Virus record (IMG/VR): IMGVR_UViG_3300006789_000193
Span: 1-22,426 of that record
DNA length: 22,426 nucleotides
Source: a virus
Direction: 5' to 3' (one strand)
This document shows positions 1 to 5,491 of the stretch, piece by piece. Both the position numbers and the translations under genes were made by a program. Numbering within the stretch: the stretch's first letter is position 1; each line of letters starts with the position of its first letter. The notes beneath the pieces are model-generated. The model was not told the origin of the DNA, made no database searches, and saw nothing but the letters and a program-made list of their open reading frames with translations.

Positions 1-1
1 A

Positions 2-70
2 AAGGCGGCGATTTTGGTACCCGCACTCTATGAGGATTATTCTGTTATCCGCAAACACAATAGTTCATAA
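2..70 (+). CDS. Possible 3' end of an upstream gene (partial)
   Basis: The frame starting at base 2 is open from the window edge to a TAA at 68-70 and would encode a C-terminus ending in IRKHNSS. Another frame is open only to a TGA at 31-33, and a third to a TAG at 102-104, so the assignment is uncertain. No family can be recognised from about 22 residues. If real, the upstream gene ends here and the structured non-coding region follows. Confidence 0.25.
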   Translation, partial: KAAILVPALYEDYSVIRKHNSS

Positions 71-104
71 ACAATATATGTACAGAGAACGAAGCATATA
101 CTAG

Positions 105-317
105 GCCTTGGCAGGTGTGGAGTGAGCAAGAGATCCATTGAACTGTGAGTAAATACCTGCTTCCAATACATGGCTGTACACAATGAATACAGAATGAGGA
201 GGGAACCGTTAGTGGTTCCTTCTGACTGAAACTTCTAAAACAGAATGTAAGAAAGAAAACTTTTCACGAAACAACTCCACGAAGTGGTTGTGAAGTGAAT
301 AGGTCTTTAGACCTTTT
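105..317 (+). other. Structured non-coding leader with several hairpins
   Basis: No credible gene lies between about 105 and 461. Four foldable elements are visible. TTGGCAGGT (108-116) can pair with ACCTG...CCAA (155-165). GGAACC (202-207) pairs with GGTTCC (214-219). A compound hairpin at 263-299 stacks TTCAC/GTGAA, ACAA/TTGT and CCAC/GTGG, separated by a symmetric GAA/GAA internal loop and capped by a GAA loop. AGGTC/GACCT (301-314) is followed by a short T-run. Such density suggests a small RNA, an mRNA leader or a packaging-related site. I recognise no known RNA family. Confidence 0.4.
301..317 (+). terminator. Weak intrinsic terminator candidate
   Basis: A 5-bp stem AGGTC/GACCT with loop TTTA is followed by TTTAT. 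It directly follows the compound hairpin at 263-299 and could end a small transcript before the terminase promoter region. The stem and the T-run are both short, so termination may be inefficient. Confidence 0.3.
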
Positions 318-364
318 ATAATATACATATTCTTTATAATGGTTCAAACGAACTCTCTTAACAG

Positions 365-392
365 TTTACATATGGATTATTATGGGTAAAAT
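365..392 (+). promoter_or_regulatory. Sigma70-like promoter candidate upstream of terS
   Basis: TTTACA (365-370) and TAAAAT (387-392) are separated by 16 bp, about 70 bp before the terS start. Matches to the bacterial consensus are 5/6 and 5/6. AT-rich DNA yields such matches by chance, so this is a candidate only. Confidence 0.35.
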
Positions 393-403
393 ATGTAAGA
401 GAT

Positions 404-411
404 GATAAATA
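404..411 (+). promoter_or_regulatory. GATAAATA box upstream of terS
   Basis: An exact GATAAATA lies about 50 bp upstream of the terS ATG. The same octamer occurs before the portal gene and before the fibre cluster, and on the minus strand inside the antisense operon. It differs by one base from TATAAATA, the T4-type late promoter box. A late-promoter role is inferred from position only. Confidence 0.4.
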
Positions 412-461
412 TTAGCACAACGCATACAGTGGCGATAAAACACTGATTACAGGAGAACGCA

Positions 462-932
462 ATGTCAACTGAACATGAAGACTTTTCAGATAGTAAACCA
501 TTAACGCCAGAGAACCAAAGTGAAGGTTCAAAAGTACACCAAGAAGCCACCAAACATGATAACCATTATCGTGTAAAACAAGTCAAGTACGGCGAAAAAA
601 CTGTCACAGGCAGAGTTATAGGTCGTAACAAAGTGGTTATACCAGAAGAAGAAGTAGCACAACTCAGTCAATATCACTGCACAAACAAAGAAATGGCAGA
701 CTTTTATGGGGTGCCCTTACAAACCTTTATGGACAACTTCCGTGATATCATAGACAAAAACAGAATCATAACAAAACAGAGATTGCGTAAAGCACAATTA
801 GACCTAGCACTCAAAGGCGATAGAGTGATGTTGATATGGCTAGGCAAAAACATACTAGGACAAGCAGAGTCACCTGTAAACGCCGATAACAGTCAAGTGT
901 TGCCATGGCTAGACGAAGACGCCGATAAATAA
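462..932 (+). CDS. terS: Terminase small subunit
   Basis: The small terminase recognises concatemeric phage DNA and hands it to the large subunit for cutting and packaging. The 156-residue product has a charged, disordered N-terminus (1-50). A DNA-binding region follows at about 60-100, where the helix-turn-helix-like stretch TNKEMADFYGVPLQTF is visible. The C-terminal segment GDRVMLIWLGKNILGQ is typical of phage small terminases of this class. Its place directly before terL supports the call. The ATG is preceded by GGAG at a good distance (acaggagaacgcaatg). The stop codon overlaps a GATAAATA octamer at 924-931. Confidence 0.82.
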   Translation: MSTEHEDFSDSKPLTPENQSEGSKVHQEATKHDNHYRVKQVKYGEKTVTGRVIGRNKVVIPEEEVAQLSQYHCTNKEMADFYGVPLQTFMDNFRDIIDKNRIITKQRLRKAQLDLALKGDRVMLIWLGKNILGQAESPVNADNSQVLPWLDEDADK

Positions 933-935
933 CTA

Positions 936-1020
936 TGTTGGTAGCACAACACAACATAACTCTCCACGAGTTAACCGGAATAATGTGTATTACTAATGTG
1001 TAGTCCTCGTGCTACCAACA
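936..1020 (+). ncRNA. Cloverleaf-like RNA or DNA element between terS and terL
   Basis: TGTTGGTAGCAC (936-947) and GTGCTACCAACA (1009-1020) form a perfect 12-bp inverted repeat. The enclosed 61 bases can form three small hairpins: AACTC/GAGTT (958-972), TAAT/ATTA (981-992) and ACTA/TAGT (992-1004). A competing pairing, CACGAG (965-970) with CTCGTG (1006-1011), would break the long stem. It is not a tRNA: I see no T-loop GTTCRA and no 7-base anticodon loop. It could be a packaging recognition site, an RNA processing site, or a structure controlling terL translation. Confidence 0.5.
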
Positions 1021-1045
1021 CTTAAATAGATTTACAGTATACGAT

Positions 1046-2284
1046 ATGAAGTTAACCGAACCACAAAACACTATCTCAAACGATTCTGCACGTTTCCGTG
1101 TGATTGTAGCAGGTAGACGTTTTGGCAAAACATTCTTGGCAATCAACGAATTAGCCAAATTTGCTCGTTATCCTAATCAAAAATGCTTGTACATTGCAAC
1201 CACATACCGCCAAGCAAAAGGTGTGATATGGGATGATTTGTTACAGTTACTATACGAAAAGAATTGGGTAAAGAAAGTAAACCTATCAGACTTAACAGTA
1301 ACACTGGTTAATGATAGTATTATAACCTTGCGTAGTAGTGATAACAATACAGCACTAAGAGGTACTAAGTGGAATTTTATTTCACTCGATGAGTATGCCA
1401 GTATGGATCCTAGCACATGGGACAGTATACTGAGACCCACACTCAGTGATACACAAGGACATGCTATGTTTATTGGTACACCATATGGTAGAAATCACTT
1501 TTGGGATCTATACAATAATGCTAACACTCTAGATGATTGGAGCAGTTATCAGTTTACAACAGCAGAAGGTGGCAATGTAGCACCAGAAGAAATAGAGGCG
1601 GCAAAAAGAGATATGGCAGAAAGAGAATTTAACCAAGAATACAACGCAACATTCGAAGATGCGGCAGGCATAATTGCGTATGCATTCTCACAAGACAATG
1701 TAAAAACAGCACCACAGTTATCGGCTAGCAACGCACTACACATAGGAATGGACTTTAACACAGATAACTTTGCCGCCTGTGTAATGTTACAAGACCGTGA
1801 TACATTACACATAATAGATGAAATCATGCTAATGGGCGCCAGCACCGGCGATATGTGTAAAGAAATACAGCAAAGATATGGCAGGAGAATCATATTTGTA
1901 TATCCAGATGCTTCAGGTTCACAACGTAAGACCAGTGCTAATGGTATGACCGACCACCTTATACTACATAACGCAGGATTCAAAGTGCGTACACCTAAAA
2001 CCAATCCACCAGTTAAAGATGCTATTGCGGCAGTAAATAGTAGGTTGCGTAGTACAAATGGAGACATAAAGTTATTCATAGACCCACAATGCAAGAACAC
2101 ACTGGCCAGTATGAACAAGTTTACATACAAAGAAGGCAGTCGTGTGCCAGATAAGAGTTCAGGATATGATCACATGTTTGACGCACTTAAATATTGTGTA
2201 TGGCAGTTATTCCCATTACAACAAATGCGTTTTGACACATTGCCAGGAAATAGATTTAGAAGTACAGGAGTAAGACCAAGATGA
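1046..2284 (+). CDS. terL: Terminase large subunit (ATPase and nuclease)
   Basis: This is the motor that pumps DNA into the prohead and cuts the concatemer. The 412-residue product is full length for the family. The ATPase domain carries Walker A VAGRRFGKT (21-29), Walker B FISLDE (111-116, with D115 and E116) and the coupling motif GTP (144-146). The RNase H-like nuclease domain starts at GMDFN (D236). Further candidate metal-binding acids are D288 in YPDAS and D375/D379 in YDHMFDALKY. No Shine-Dalgarno motif precedes the ATG, and the cloverleaf-like element ends 25 bp upstream, which may matter for translation. The stop TGA overlaps the next gene's ATG (ATGA). Confidence 0.95.
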   Translation: MKLTEPQNTISNDSARFRVIVAGRRFGKTFLAINELAKFARYPNQKCLYIATTYRQAKGVIWDDLLQLLYEKNWVKKVNLSDLTVTLVNDSIITLRSSDNNTALRGTKWNFISLDEYASMDPSTWDSILRPTLSDTQGHAMFIGTPYGRNHFWDLYNNANTLDDWSSYQFTTAEGGNVAPEEIEAAKRDMAEREFNQEYNATFEDAAGIIAYAFSQDNVKTAPQLSASNALHIGMDFNTDNFAACVMLQDRDTLHIIDEIMLMGASTGDMCKEIQQRYGRRIIFVYPDASGSQRKTSANGMTDHLILHNAGFKVRTPKTNPPVKDAIAAVNSRLRSTNGDIKLFIDPQCKNTLASMNKFTYKEGSRVPDKSSGYDHMFDALKYCVWQLFPLQQMRFDTLPGNRFRSTGVRPR

Positions 2285-2550
2285 TAAAAGGTGATAAAAG
2301 TTGGGCAAATGCCCCAGATAAAAAAACATCGCAATGGAAGAAGAATGAAAGCACAATTGCCAAGAATCCATTCTTAAGAGCACAACGTGATAAGACACAA
2401 GGATTTGCACCTAGTAGTGCTATCAATTCAGGTGTGCCAGATGAACAGTACAAAGAGAATTACGACAAGATCAAGTGGAGCAAAGATAAAAAAGATAAGC
2501 CAAAGTTCCGCACAAAGATTAATGGAAAATACGTAGATGAAGAAGAGTAA
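2281..2550 (+). CDS. Small lysine-rich protein downstream of terL
   Basis: The 89-residue product is strongly charged and probably disordered, rich in Lys, Asp and Asn (KKTSQWKKNE near the N-terminus, KWSKDKKDKPKF near 65-76, acidic end DEEE). No domain or membrane segment is visible. It starts on an ATGA overlap with terL, so translation is probably coupled. It overlaps the next small gene by 14 bp. Its position suggests a packaging or head accessory role, but the function is unknown. Confidence 0.65.
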   Translation: MIKGDKSWANAPDKKTSQWKKNESTIAKNPFLRAQRDKTQGFAPSSAINSGVPDEQYKENYDKIKWSKDKKDKPKFRTKINGKYVDEEE

Positions 2551-2746
2551 TTGGCACGGTGGCAAAGGCAGTACACCACGCACTAACACAAACAGTAAAC
2601 AATATCAAGATAACTGGGATGCCATATTCGGTAAGAAAGTAAAAGAAGTAAATGAAAAGTTTTCAAAGTCACTTGAAAGTTTAGATGATACAGAATATCC
2701 GCAAAGAACAAACATCAACAATAGAAACAATGACACCATTAAGTAA
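2537..2746 (+). CDS. Small hydrophilic protein, unknown function
   Basis: The 69-residue product is polar and rich in Asn, Lys and Ser. It has a short motif QYQDNWDAIFGKK (23-35) and no membrane segment. The motif DNWDAIFGK loosely echoes EQYKENYDKIKW in the preceding protein (both have Q-Y-x-x-N-[YW]-D-x-I), so the two small genes may be distant duplicates or bind the same partner. The start overlaps the end of the previous gene; only a weak GGAAAA ribosome site precedes it. The function is not recognised. Confidence 0.55.
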   Translation: MKKSNWHGGKGSTPRTNTNSKQYQDNWDAIFGKKVKEVNEKFSKSLESLDDTEYPQRTNINNRNNDTIK

Positions 2747-3212
2747 AGACTTAGAGCATTTATATAATGCTACATGGGTAGTCATTGATCCATGGAGTAC
2801 TCAATTTGAGCCACGTGAAGATATCAATAAAGATATTTTAACACATGTCAACAATGTAAACAATTACTATGCTCATATGATACATGAATACATACAAACG
2901 CATAACATAAACAATGTTTATATTGTAAACAATCATGGCATACCTACGCATCCATTGTTTGAAAATTACCCTAAATGGCCTGGCAATCTGCCAGAAGGTG
3001 ATTATGTGTTTGTAGGCTATCACAGTGGTATTTGTATCAAGCAGAAAGGCACTGAAAAACTTAAAGCAACAAAAGATTACATACCATGGGTAAAAGCAGA
3101 CTTAACGTGTACCTTACCAACCAATTGGCTTACAGCAGAAACAGTAGAACAACTACAATACACGTTCAAAGATCATATGGATATGTATGGGGATAGAGTA
3201 AATATAATATAG
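2730..3212 (+). CDS. Isochorismatase-like (cysteine hydrolase fold) protein, tentative
   Basis: The 160-residue product has a strand WVVIDPW (16-22) with Asp20, and a strand-turn VFVGYHSGIC (93-102) with Cys102. These are placed like the catalytic Asp and the Cys after a glycine turn in isochorismatase-family hydrolases. A Lys equivalent (perhaps K82 in YPKWPG) is uncertain, and no substrate can be proposed. An in-frame ATG at 2685 would add 15 residues but overlap the previous gene by 62 bp, so the ATG at 2730 is preferred. Neither start has a strong ribosome site. The gene lies within the packaging cluster, an odd place for a metabolic enzyme. Confidence 0.45.
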   Translation: MTPLSKDLEHLYNATWVVIDPWSTQFEPREDINKDILTHVNNVNNYYAHMIHEYIQTHNINNVYIVNNHGIPTHPLFENYPKWPGNLPEGDYVFVGYHSGICIKQKGTEKLKATKDYIPWVKADLTCTLPTNWLTAETVEQLQYTFKDHMDMYGDRVNII

Positions 3213-3220
3213 GAGACGAT

Positions 3221-3433
3221 ATGAAAGCACATCAATTAGGTCAAAAAAGACATAAAAAAGCATTAGCCAGAAAGAACAAGAAGTATACAGGACCAAAGTA
3301 TTCACGACTTGAACAAATGTTAGTGTGGGCACCAATACTACAAAGAGCAGGCATTGATATGTTTGCAGAACAAATGCCAGAAGGAGAAATGCACAATGTC
3401 CAAGCAAATGGCTCGGCTACCAGTTTCGTTTAA
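3221..3433 (+). CDS. Small basic protein, unknown function
   Basis: The 70-residue product has a very basic N-terminus (HQLGQKRHKKALARKNKKY, 4-22), likely nucleic-acid binding, then a short amphipathic part (RLEQMLVWAPILQRAGIDMF). A good ribosome site AGGAG lies 7 bp upstream of the ATG. Its end overlaps the start of the next gene by 38 bp in another frame. The function is unknown. Confidence 0.6.
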   Translation: MKAHQLGQKRHKKALARKNKKYTGPKYSRLEQMLVWAPILQRAGIDMFAEQMPEGEMHNVQANGSATSFV

Positions 3434-3662
3434 ACAAAGAGTCAGTGGATATAGGCAATTACCAGAAACCACAGAGCCTATAGACTTAACCTATAGAATA
3501 ACATATAGAGATTGTTTTAACATGGATTATACATTTACCAAAGACTTTGAGTACCATGGACCTATAGAATTGATATTACTACAAGTCAAATATGAAATGG
3601 GTCATTACGGTGGACTCAAAGCAGAAGCAATAGCAGGAGATTTACATGAAATTACCAACTGA
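3396..3662 (+). CDS. Small conserved-looking phage protein, unknown function
   Basis: The 88-residue product starts MSKQMARLP. AAGGAG (3381-3386) lies 9 bp before the ATG at 3396, so this start is preferred over an in-frame ATG at 3354 that has no ribosome site. The middle has aromatic strands (YRITYRDCFNMDYTFTKDFEYHG) and the C-terminus a helix (PIELILLQVKYEMG), suggesting a compact alpha/beta protein. No family is recognised. It overlaps the next gene by 17 bp. Confidence 0.6.
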   Translation: MSKQMARLPVSFKQRVSGYRQLPETTEPIDLTYRITYRDCFNMDYTFTKDFEYHGPIELILLQVKYEMGHYGGLKAEAIAGDLHEITN

Positions 3663-3819
3663 AAAAATAAGTACAGCATTTAACACAATGACACTCACAG
3701 GCCTTAGTCTGCTATGGGGTCAAATGTTAGGTATGCTGAATCCATACTTCACCATACTCACAGTATTGTGTATTATAGTAGGATATGGTTCAGAAGTGCG
3801 TATTAAGAAGGAATATTAG
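3646..3819 (+). CDS. Two-helix small membrane protein, holin candidate
   Basis: The 57-residue product has two hydrophobic stretches, about residues 15-31 (MTLTGLSLLWGQMLGML) and 33-48 (PYFTILTVLCIIVGYG). They are separated by Asn-Pro and followed by a charged tail VRIKKEY. This size and topology resemble class II holins, which open the inner membrane at lysis. The ribosome site is AGGAG (3635-3639), 6 bp before the ATG. Against a holin: no endolysin is visible in the window, and small membrane proteins serve many roles. Its 3' end overlaps the end of a convergent minus-strand gene by 17 bp, with no terminator between them. Confidence 0.55.
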   Translation: MKLPTEKISTAFNTMTLTGLSLLWGQMLGMLNPYFTILTVLCIIVGYGSEVRIKKEY

Positions 3820-4042
3820 GTTTATTCTTAAAATCCACAGTTAGGCCTTTAGCAGTATTGCGCCACTTAAACATAGCATTAAACCAAAATAACAGATCTT
3901 GATCAAGATGTATGCTCTTTTGCACTATGTCTTTGAGTTTTGCCTGTTTCTTATCTGTGGGATCTTTTAAATAATTATTTACACATTGCACAAAGTATCT
4001 CTTAAACTCTATGTGCGGATCAGGTATATCATTACTCTTCAT
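3803..4042 (-). CDS. Last gene of antisense operon, unknown 79-residue protein
   Basis: The product is soluble, mostly helical and rich in Lys and Phe (FKRYFVQCVNNYL, then LDQDLLFWFNAMFKWRN). Its ATG lies inside the stop region of the preceding small gene (11-bp overlap), indicating coupled translation. The gene overlaps the convergent holin candidate by 17 bp at the 3' ends. No known family is recognised. Its place in a separately promoted small-gene operon suggests an early or host-takeover protein. Confidence 0.6.
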   Translation of the reverse strand: MKSNDIPDPHIEFKRYFVQCVNNYLKDPTDKKQAKLKDIVQKSIHLDQDLLFWFNAMFKWRNTAKGLTVDFKNKPNIPS

Positions 4043-4184
4043 TACGTGGCTTTATGGTATTGTATGTTGGTTTAGGCACTACAGGTAGTGTGAGTTGCAA
4101 ATACCTTCTATATGCTTGAGTTTTAGGCTTAGGCAACAAATGACCATTAATCCATTCTTTGGTTCTAGGCTTTCTTGTTCTCAT
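4032..4184 (-). CDS. Very small basic protein of the antisense operon
   Basis: The minus strand from ATG at 4184 to TAA at 4032-4034 encodes 50 residues: a basic start (MRTRKPRTKEW), then LPKPKTQAYRRYLQLTLPVVPKPTYNTIKP. It overlaps the end of the double-HTH gene by 20 bp and the start of the 79-residue gene by 11 bp, filling an otherwise empty gap in a tightly packed operon. This is the main evidence that it is real. There is no clear ribosome site, so translation is probably coupled. The function is unknown. Confidence 0.5.
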   Translation of the reverse strand: MRTRKPRTKEWINGHLLPKPKTQAYRRYLQLTLPVVPKPTYNTIKPRNEE

Positions 4185-4551
4185 CGTATTGATCCATATA
4201 TGTGCTAGCCATTTTGATGTAAAACATTTTTGGGTTCACTGTCCAGTGTTCGCCACGTTCGTTAAGTATTTTACCTTGTAATTCTGGTTTTTCGAAGTTG
4301 CTGTAATATATGTCACCATATAAGTATTCACGTCTTGCAACTGTGATAGGATGTATGCCTAAGTCTATTGCAAGTTGCCCCAGTGTTTTGCCATACTTGG
4401 TTTCAAATTTAGTCGGTTTATTTCTTCTTTGAAACGGTGTGCCAAAGTTACGCACACGCATACGGATTGCTTCTGGTGTGACATTCTCCATTTCTGCTAA
4501 GTCATTGCAGGCTATTCCCCATTTTTCTTTAAAATCTACTCTTTGTTTCAT
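4165..4551 (-). CDS. Double helix-turn-helix DNA-binding protein (putative regulator)
   Basis: The 128-residue product shows two helix-turn-helix-like units: residues about 13-37 (ACNDLAEMENVTPEAIRMRV) and about 54-79 (TLGQLAIDLGIHPITVARRE). Both have the [LA]-x-[DE]-hydrophobic ... V/I-T/H-P pattern of recognition helices. The start at 4551 is preferred over an upstream in-frame ATG at 4599, because AAGGAG lies 6 bp before it and its ATG overlaps the previous stop (TAATG). It probably binds DNA, as a regulator of the early-to-late switch or of the packaging genes. It could also be a terS-like specificity protein. The target is unknown. Confidence 0.6.
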   Translation of the reverse strand: MKQRVDFKEKWGIACNDLAEMENVTPEAIRMRVRNFGTPFQRRNKPTKFETKYGKTLGQLAIDLGIHPITVARREYLYGDIYYSNFEKPELQGKILNERGEHWTVNPKMFYIKMASTYMDQYDENKKA

Positions 4552-4964
4552 TATATCTCCTTGAAAATTAAATCTGGCGCAAAGATAGTCTCTGGCCATT
4601 TGTTAGCAATCAATAACTTGTTTATGTTATCGAAAGCACCTAAAAGTTCTTCTATGTTTTTGATTTGGTATACTGTAAAGTCTTTGTCTTTGGTTTTCTT
4701 ATGTTGTTTCAGCATGCCGCCTAATGCGGCAGTTATACCTATATACTTGCTTCTTTTATAGTATTTGCCTTTGCCTAAACACTTGAACTCTGTGGTAACA
4801 AAAGTGTTTAACTCTGGGTATTCGTGTTGTGCTTCTGCTATGATGTATAGTGCGTCTTGCAATATGTTTAGGAGTAATTGCTTGTCGTCTTTGGACATTT
4901 TACAAAATACAGTATTGATCTCTGACTTTGTAAATGCTTTACTCCAGTTTATTGTGTAACTCAT
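4551..4964 (-). CDS. Unknown 137-residue protein of the antisense operon
   Basis: The product is soluble and mixed alpha/beta: a helical N-terminus (DDKQLLLNILQDALYIIAEAQHEYPEL), a strand-rich basic middle (FKCLGKGKYYKRSKYIGIT, 61-79) and a helical C-terminus (IEELLGAFDNINKLLIA). No known family is recognised. The ribosome site AAGGAG sits 7 bp before the ATG. A GATAAATA octamer lies 25 bp upstream on the same strand. Its last codons contain the ribosome site of the next gene, so the two are translationally coupled. Confidence 0.65.
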   Translation of the reverse strand: MSYTINWSKAFTKSEINTVFCKMSKDDKQLLLNILQDALYIIAEAQHEYPELNTFVTTEFKCLGKGKYYKRSKYIGITAALGGMLKQHKKTKDKDFTVYQIKNIEELLGAFDNINKLLIANKWPETIFAPDLIFKEI

Positions 4965-4988
4965 CTTATTCTCCTTATCGTATACATT

Positions 4989-4996
4989 TATTTATC
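4989..4996 (-). promoter_or_regulatory. GATAAATA box upstream of the 137-residue gene
   Basis: The minus strand reads GATAAATA in the short gap between the 57- and 137-residue genes. It could be a second promoter for the distal operon, using the same box seen before terS, portal and the fibre cluster. Confidence 0.3.
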
Positions 4997-5008
4997 ACTA
5001 TGTGTGTA

Positions 5009-5182
5009 TTATACAGCATTTATCGGTTCAATATCAACCTTTTCTACATGCTTTACACCAAAGAACGTGTTAGGCAAACGTCTGTTCAACTGTTCGCAGT
5101 ATGCAATAGCACACTGATAGTCTTTCCAATATGGCCTATCGATTAGCCACTCTTTTGTTGGTTCTGTGATAATTTTGTACAT
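5009..5182 (-). CDS. First gene of antisense operon, 57-residue protein
   Basis: The minus strand from ATG at 5182 to TAA at 5009-5011 encodes MYKIITEPTKEW, then a WKDYQCAIAYCEQLNRRLPN helix, then FFGVKHVEKVDIEPINAV. The ribosome site AAAGGAG (5189-5195) lies 6 bp upstream, and a strong sigma70 promoter about 50-70 bp upstream. The product is small and soluble with two Cys residues (24 and 29), and its family is unknown. A leading position behind a strong host-type promoter is typical of phage early genes, often host-modulating proteins. Confidence 0.65.
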   Translation of the reverse strand: MYKIITEPTKEWLIDRPYWKDYQCAIAYCEQLNRRLPNTFFGVKHVEKVDIEPINAV

Positions 5183-5210
5183 TTGAATCTCCTTTGTAGT
5201 TGTATATATA

Positions 5211-5218
5211 AATTTATC
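5211..5218 (-). promoter_or_regulatory. GATAAATT, one-base variant of the recurring box
   Basis: On the minus strand this octamer lies 29 bp upstream of the 57-residue gene, at or just after the predicted sigma70 start site. It differs from the recurring GATAAATA in the last base, so it may be chance. Confidence 0.2.
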
Positions 5219-5228
5219 TATATATTAT

Positions 5229-5257
5229 ACTATACAAGATTTATAATGGAATGTCAA
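5229..5257 (-). promoter_or_regulatory. Strong sigma70 promoter for the antisense operon
   Basis: On the minus strand, TTGACA (5257-5252) is a perfect -35 box and TATAGT (5234-5229) a 5/6 match to the -10 box, with the ideal 17-bp spacer. The predicted start is near 5222, about 40 bp before the first ATG. This is the best host-type promoter in the window and implies early transcription of the antisense genes by host RNA polymerase. Confidence 0.75.
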
Positions 5258-5261
5258 CCAT

Positions 5262-5294
5262 AAAAAAACCCCAATCATCATTGAGGTTCTTTTT
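5262..5294. terminator. Bidirectional intrinsic terminator
   Basis: An imperfect hairpin (CAAT/ATTG, then CC/GG and AA/TT around one C-A mismatch, loop CATC) is flanked by seven A on the left and TTCTTTTT on the right. It can therefore end transcripts in both directions. It insulates the antisense operon promoter from the structured region and head operon on the right. It would also stop rightward read-through from the terminase cluster. Confidence 0.7.
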
Positions 5295-5471
5295 ACTCTG
5301 TTTTACATCTAGAGTAGGTTTGTTAGGACAAGCCACATTTACTTAGTCACAGGGGTATGCAACTGTAAATAATATTGAAGTAAACGCATAAGGCGTTCAC
5401 TCATATAACTAAGTGTGTTTGCTTTTATTCATTGAATAAAAGTATTGAAAGGCCCCCAACTGGGGGTTTTT
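5294..5471 (+). ncRNA. Candidate structured RNA ending in an intrinsic terminator
   Basis: This gene-free stretch holds consecutive hairpins. TACTCT/AGAGTA is at 5294-5316. GGTTTGT/ACAAGCC (loop TAGG) is at 5317-5334. ACTTAGT (5341-5347) pairs with ACTAAGT (5408-5414) and encloses AACGC/GCGTT (5383-5397). A perfect 9-bp CTTTTATTC/GAATAAAAG lies at 5422-5442. Last comes a CCCCC/GGGGG terminator with five T. Most of the sequence can be paired, and both ends carry terminators, as expected of a stand-alone RNA or a leader with attenuation. No RNA family is recognised, and no clear promoter is visible on the plus strand. On the minus strand it would end at the 5262-5294 terminator, so the strand is not certain. 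Confidence 0.5.
5453..5471 (+). terminator. Strong intrinsic terminator before the portal operon
   Basis: CCCCC, loop AACT, GGGGG and TTTTT form a textbook rho-independent terminator. The stem can extend outwards through two G-T and three A-T pairs. It lies 13 bp before the GATAAATA box of the head operon, so it separates upstream transcription from the late operon. Confidence 0.85.
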
Positions 5472-5483
5472 CATATATATTTT

Positions 5484-5491
5484 GATAAATA
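5484..5491 (+). promoter_or_regulatory. GATAAATA box of the head operon, candidate late promoter
   Basis: GATAAATA sits between a strong terminator and the portal ribosome site. For a T4-type late promoter the start would lie at about 5497-5500, giving a leader of about 30 bases. A perfect 14-bp palindrome CTTGTTATAACAAG (5494-5507) covers the predicted start and could be an operator. Confidence 0.45.

Noticed and set aside
936-1020. tRNA gene
   Set aside because: The fold is cloverleaf-like, but there is no 7-bp acceptor stem arrangement, no 7-base anticodon loop and no GTTCRA T-loop. The long stem is 12 bp.
1549-2130. Minus-strand open frame of 193 codons opposite terL
   Set aside because: It lies fully inside a well-supported terminase gene, and no ribosome site or promoter is seen.
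3354-3395. Upstream start (ATG 3354) for the 88-residue gene
   Set aside because: No ribosome site lies before it, while AAGGAG precedes the ATG at 3396.
4552-4599. Upstream start (ATG 4599) for the double-HTH gene
   Set aside because: It would overlap the previous gene by 49 bp and has no ribosome site; ATG 4551 has AAGGAG and a TAATG coupling.
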